Assembly (NCBI RefSeq): GCF_029537485.1 | Contig: NZ_JARPUS010000008.1 | Span: forward strand, 124,001 to 188,000 | DNA length: 64,000 bases | Reading direction: 5' to 3' | Source: Pseudomonas sp. GOM6 | Lineage (GTDB): Bacteria; Pseudomonadota; Gammaproteobacteria; Pseudomonadales; Pseudomonadaceae | Part shown: positions 60,721-64,000 of the stretch, piece by piece | How the letters are laid out: each line of letters starts with the position of its first letter | Numbering within the stretch: position 1 is the first letter of the stretch | Made by a program: the position numbers and the translations under genes | Notes under the pieces: model-generated | Database searches by the model: none | Told to the model about the DNA's origin: nothing | What the model saw: the letters and a program-made list of their open reading frames with translations, nothing else

Positions 60721-61806
60721 CTAGGCCAGCAGCGCGACTGCCTTGACCTGGGCCCACAGCTGCTGGCCTTCGTGCAGGCCGAGCTGGTCACGCGAGTAGC
60801 GGGTGATGCGCGCCAGCAGCGGTGTGCCGGCCATATCCAGGCGTACCAGTACATGGGCGGGGTTGTCGGCCTGGCGCTGGCTGTGCACGGTCACCGGCAG
60901 CCGGTTGAGGATGCTGCTGTGCTCGGGCTTGTCCAGGCTCAGGCTGACGTCGCGGGCGTGCACCTTGAGGCGCATGGGCTTGCCTGCCGGCAGCGGCGCA
61001 TGGGCGACACGCAAGGGCTGGGGGCAGCCCGGCAGGCTGAGCTGCAGCAGCTGGTATTCGGCGTCGTGGCCGCTGACCTGGGCGTGCAGCACCACCGCGG
61101 CGTCATCGCCCTGGGCCAGTGGCAGGTCGAGGCGGGCGAGCAGTTGCTCCACCGGGCCGCTGGCCTGCACGCGGCCGTGCTCCAGCAGCACCAGATGGTC
61201 GGCCAGGCGCGCCACTTCATCCGGCGAGTGGCTGACGTAGAGCATGGGCATGTCCAGTTCGTCGTGCAGGCGCTCCAGGTAGGGCAGGATTTCCTGTTTG
61301 CGCTGTGGGTCGAGGGCCGCCAGCGGTTCGTCCAGCAGCAGCAGGCGCGGGCTGGTGAGCAGGGCGCGGGCAATGCCGACGCGCTGGCGCTCACCACCGG
61401 AAAGGCGGGCCGGCATGCGTTCCAGCAGGTGCTCGATGCCGAGCAGGGCCAGGGCCTGGTCCATGTCGATGCGGCGCTCGTGGGCGGGAATGCGTGTGAA
61501 ACCGTATTCCAGATTGCCGCGCACGCTGAGGTGCTCGAACAGGCTGGCCTCCTGGAACACGTAGCCCAGGGCGCGTTGGTGTGGCGGCAGGAACAGCTGA
61601 CTGTCCTGCCAGACCTCGCCGTTGATGTTCAGCAGGCCCTCGGCCGGACGCTCCAGCCCGGCCACGCAGCGCAGCAGGCTGGTCTTGCCGGAGCCGGAGG
61701 GGCCGAACAGGGCCGTGACGCCACGGCCGGGCAGGTCGAGATCGACCTCCAGCTGGAAGTCGCGGTAGGGCAGGCGCAGGGCAATGCGCAGGCGGCGTTC
61801 CGTCAT
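60721..61806 (-). CDS. modC: Molybdate ABC transporter ATP-binding protein ModC
   Basis: A 361-residue ATPase. Walker [21 protein letters not shown] near residue 34, signature [16 protein letters not shown] near 132, Walker [16 protein letters not shown] near 150 and switch His [11 protein letters not shown]. The C-terminal TOBE/molybdate-binding region ([20 protein letters not shown]) fits ModC. It drives molybdate import by ModB. It starts 2 bases from modB. Confidence 0.95.
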   Translation of the reverse strand: MTERRLRIALRLPYRDFQLEVDLDLPGRGVTALFGPSGSGKTSLLRCVAGLERPAEGLLNINGEVWQDSQLFLPPHQRALGYVFQEASLFEHLSVRGNLEYGFTRIPAHERRIDMDQALALLGIEHLLERMPARLSGGERQRVGIARALLTSPRLLLLDEPLAALDPQRKQEILPYLERLHDELDMPMLYVSHSPDEVARLADHLVLLEHGRVQASGPVEQLLARLDLPLAQGDDAAVVLHAQVSGHDAEYQLLQLSLPGCPQPLRVAHAPLPAGKPMRLKVHARDVSLSLDKPEHSSILNRLPVTVHSQRQADNPAHVLVRLDMAGTPLLARITRYSRDQLGLHEGQQLWAQVKAVALLA

Positions 61807-61808
61807 GT

Positions 61809-62489
61809 TCAGTACCGGGCCGGTTGCACGCGGCCGCGCCAGTGCAGGGCGAGCAGGATGAGGAAGGAGAACAGCAGCATGCCGCCGGCCAGCCAGTGGG
61901 CCTGGGCATACTCCTGGGCTTCGACGTGGTTGAAGATCTGGATCGACACCACGCGGGTCTGGTCGGGGATGTTGCCGCCGATCATCAGCACCACGCCGAA
62001 CTCGCCCAGGGTGTGGGCGAAGCCGAGTACCGCGGCGGTGAGAAAACCCGGCCTGGCCAGTGGCACCACGACCGTGAAGAAGCAGTCCCAGGGGCTGGCG
62101 CGCAGGGTGGCGGCGACTTCCAGCGGGCGCGGCCCGATGGCTTCGAAAGCGTTCTGGATGGGCTGCACGACGAAGGGCAGGGAGTAGAACAGCGAGCCGA
62201 CCACCAGGCCTGCGAAGGTGAAGGGCAGTACGCCCAGGCCGAGGCTCTGGGTCAGCTGGCCGACCGGGCCGTGCGGGCCCATGGCGACCAACAGGTAGAA
62301 GCCGATGACCGTGGGCGGCAGCACCAGGGGCAGGGCAACCAGGGCGCTGATCGGGCCTTTCAGCCGCGAGCGGGTATGCGCCAGCCACCAGGCGATGGGC
62401 GTGCCGAGCACGAGCAGCAGCACGGTGGTCAGCGCCGCCAGTTGCAGGGTCAGCCAGATGGCGCCGAAGTCGGCACTGGTCAGGGGCAT
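61809..62489 (-). CDS. modB: Molybdate ABC transporter permease ModB
   Basis: A 226-residue inner-membrane permease with about five helices: [20 protein letters not shown] and [20 protein letters not shown], and the EAA loop [20 protein letters not shown] that contacts ModC. ATG 62489 ([10 protein letters not shown]) is chosen; the upstream frame crosses the REP pair. It forms the pore for molybdate or tungstate. Confidence 0.94.
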   Translation of the reverse strand: MPLTSADFGAIWLTLQLAALTTVLLLVLGTPIAWWLAHTRSRLKGPISALVALPLVLPPTVIGFYLLVAMGPHGPVGQLTQSLGLGVLPFTFAGLVVGSLFYSLPFVVQPIQNAFEAIGPRPLEVAATLRASPWDCFFTVVVPLARPGFLTAAVLGFAHTLGEFGVVLMIGGNIPDQTRVVSIQIFNHVEAQEYAQAHWLAGGMLLFSFLILLALHWRGRVQPARY

Positions 62490-62550
62490 TGTCGGTCTCT
62501 TCTTCGTTTGCTGGCGCGGCCTGCGCATGTTTCTGGGCGCGTTACAGCTT

Positions 62551-62620
62551 TCAGTGGGAGCGGCTTCAGCCGCGACGCTTCTGCGTGGCCTTATCGCGGC
62601 TAAAGCCGCTCCCACTGAAG
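62551..62620. repeat. REP-type palindrome pair between modA and modB
   Basis: Facing units CAGTGGGAGCGGCTTCAGCC at 62552-62571 and GGCTAAAGCCGCTCCCACTG at 62598-62617, together an inverted REP doublet (REPIN-like). The core GGGAGCGGCTTCAGCCGCGA recurs at 60602-60666. Confidence 0.85.
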
Positions 62621-62676
62621 TCGTTCATCTGGAATTCAGTGTTCGAGTGACACTAGCGGAGTTGGTTAGCCGAGGG

Positions 62677-63441
<765 letters not shown>

Positions 63442-63510
63442 TCAGCGGATGCGTGAGCCGCCGGGCACCTTGATCCAGGCTGATTCAAGGCGCGTCGGCG
63501 GCGCGTTCAC

Positions 63511-63520
63511 CGCTATAGCG
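63511..63520 (-). promoter_or_regulatory. Palindrome upstream of modA
   Basis: CGCTATAGCG, followed on the plus strand by the inverted repeat GGTATgacgATACC at 63527-63540. The position fits an operator for modA, possibly ModE-like, but spacing does not match the E. coli ModE site exactly. Confidence 0.35.
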
Positions 63521-63651
63521 TTACCGGTATGACGATACCCGAATTCCGCTGGCCCGGATTTTCAGGGTGGATTCATATGAGGCGGCAAGGAGCAGCGGGC
63601 CAGCCGATAGCGGCGCATCAGGCCATAAGCTGACTTTTAGGTCAATAAAGA

Positions 63652-63674
63652 CAAAAACCGCGGCCGAGGCCGCG
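63652..63674 (-). terminator. Rho-independent terminator of nirD
   Basis: Minus-strand stem CGCGGCC / GGCCGCG with a two-base loop, followed by G and five T. It lies 53 bases after the nirD stop at 63728. Confidence 0.85.
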
Positions 63675-63727
63675 CAAAGGAGCTTATCGATTCCGCAACC
63701 GCCGTTTGCCGGCAGTTGCGGGGTAGG

Positions 63728-64000
63728 TCAGAGCTGCACTTCTACCTGCTCGCCATTGAGGCGCACGGGCCACACCGGCAGGTGCTGCTCGGGGTATTCC
63801 AGGCAGCCACCGTCGTTCAGGCGGAAGTGCTGCTTGTACAGCGGCGAGGCGATCACCAGTTCACCCTGCAGGTGGCCGACGATGCCGCGACCGATCACGT
63901 TGGCGCCGGACTTGGGGTCACGGTTGCCGATGGCGAACACCTGCTGCTCGGTGTCCGGCAGGTAGATCAGTGCGACCTGCTGACCGTCGACGCAGGCCAC
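63728..64000 (-). CDS. nirD: Nitrite reductase small subunit NirD (N terminus cut by window edge)
   Basis: The visible 90 residues form the C-terminal part of the NirD Rieske-like beta-sandwich: QQVALIYLPDTEQQVFAIGN, GRGIVGHLQGELVIASPLYK and HFRLNDGGCLEYPEQHLPVW. As in other NirD, the Fe-S ligands of true Rieske domains are absent. NirD pairs with NirB, the large NAD(P)H-dependent assimilatory nitrite reductase subunit, which should lie beyond the edge. Neighbouring modABC suits a molybdenum/nitrate assimilation locus. The true start is outside. Confidence 0.9.
   Translation of the reverse strand: MACVDGQQVALIYLPDTEQQVFAIGNRDPKSGANVIGRGIVGHLQGELVIASPLYKQHFRLNDGGCLEYPEQHLPVWPVRLNGEQVEVQL

Overview
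The window is a GC-rich chromosomal stretch of a Pseudomonas (Gammaproteobacteria). Gene order matches Pseudomonas core synteny: the end of an O-antigen locus (wbpL-like, wbpM, comEA-like), opdH/tctCBA with tctDE, ygfZ/sdhE/ygfX/nadB, algU-mucABCD, and lepA-lepB-DUF4845-rnc-era-recO-pdxJ. Intergenic REP palindromes and a 75-78 bp type of integron attC site also fit this genus. A P. mendocina/oleovorans-like species is plausible, but that is inference.

Layout. 1-2.3 kb: end of the O-antigen assembly locus. 2.4-4.5 kb: a ComEA-like protein and a tartronate-semialdehyde reductase/hydroxypyruvate isomerase pair. 4.5-12.1 kb: a tripartite tricarboxylate uptake system (OprD-type porin, TctC, TctB, TctA, plus an AbrB-like membrane protein), transcribed away from its two-component regulator TctD/TctE. 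12.2-17.3 kb: a periplasmic binding protein gene broken by an amber codon, an HDOD protein, ygfZ, sdhE, ygfX and nadB. 17.4-21.7 kb: the envelope-stress sigma factor operon algU-mucA-mucB-mucC-mucD, all frames intact. 21.8-28.0 kb: the lepA-to-pdxJ operon. 28.0-30.6 kb: a diguanylate cyclase, a small protein with a SutA-like motif, a cold-shock protein and endonuclease I.

30.7-34.0 kb holds a compact phosphosignalling set (PP2C phosphatase, membrane Ser/Thr kinase with tandem repeats, double-FHA membrane protein) of the kind linked to type VI secretion, but with no secretion genes nearby. 34-56.9 kb is mostly single genes and short operons: a phospholipase C/P1-nuclease-like protein, small conserved proteins, a YebC paralogue, an HPF-like ribosome factor, a PpiC isomerase, a divergent mdaB/ygiN quinone pair, a CAP-domain protein, a 1-Cys peroxiredoxin, a MerR regulator divergent from a DUF2938 membrane protein, rlhA, an ECF sigma/anti-sigma/DUF3455 set, and an EamA transporter.

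The most unusual region is 56.9-58.8 kb. It is AT-rich and contains two clear attC sites, one degenerate attC and a lone core site, enclosing three minus-strand cassettes: two LprI/DUF1311-like exported proteins (one frameshifted) and an unrecognised AT-rich protein. No integrase gene is present, so it is an integrase-less cassette cluster (CALIN) in an otherwise ordinary chromosome. The window ends with an M23 peptidase, an AraC regulator, the molybdate uptake genes modABC with REP palindromes between modA and modB, and the start-truncated nirD gene, which fits a molybdenum/nitrate assimilation neighbourhood.
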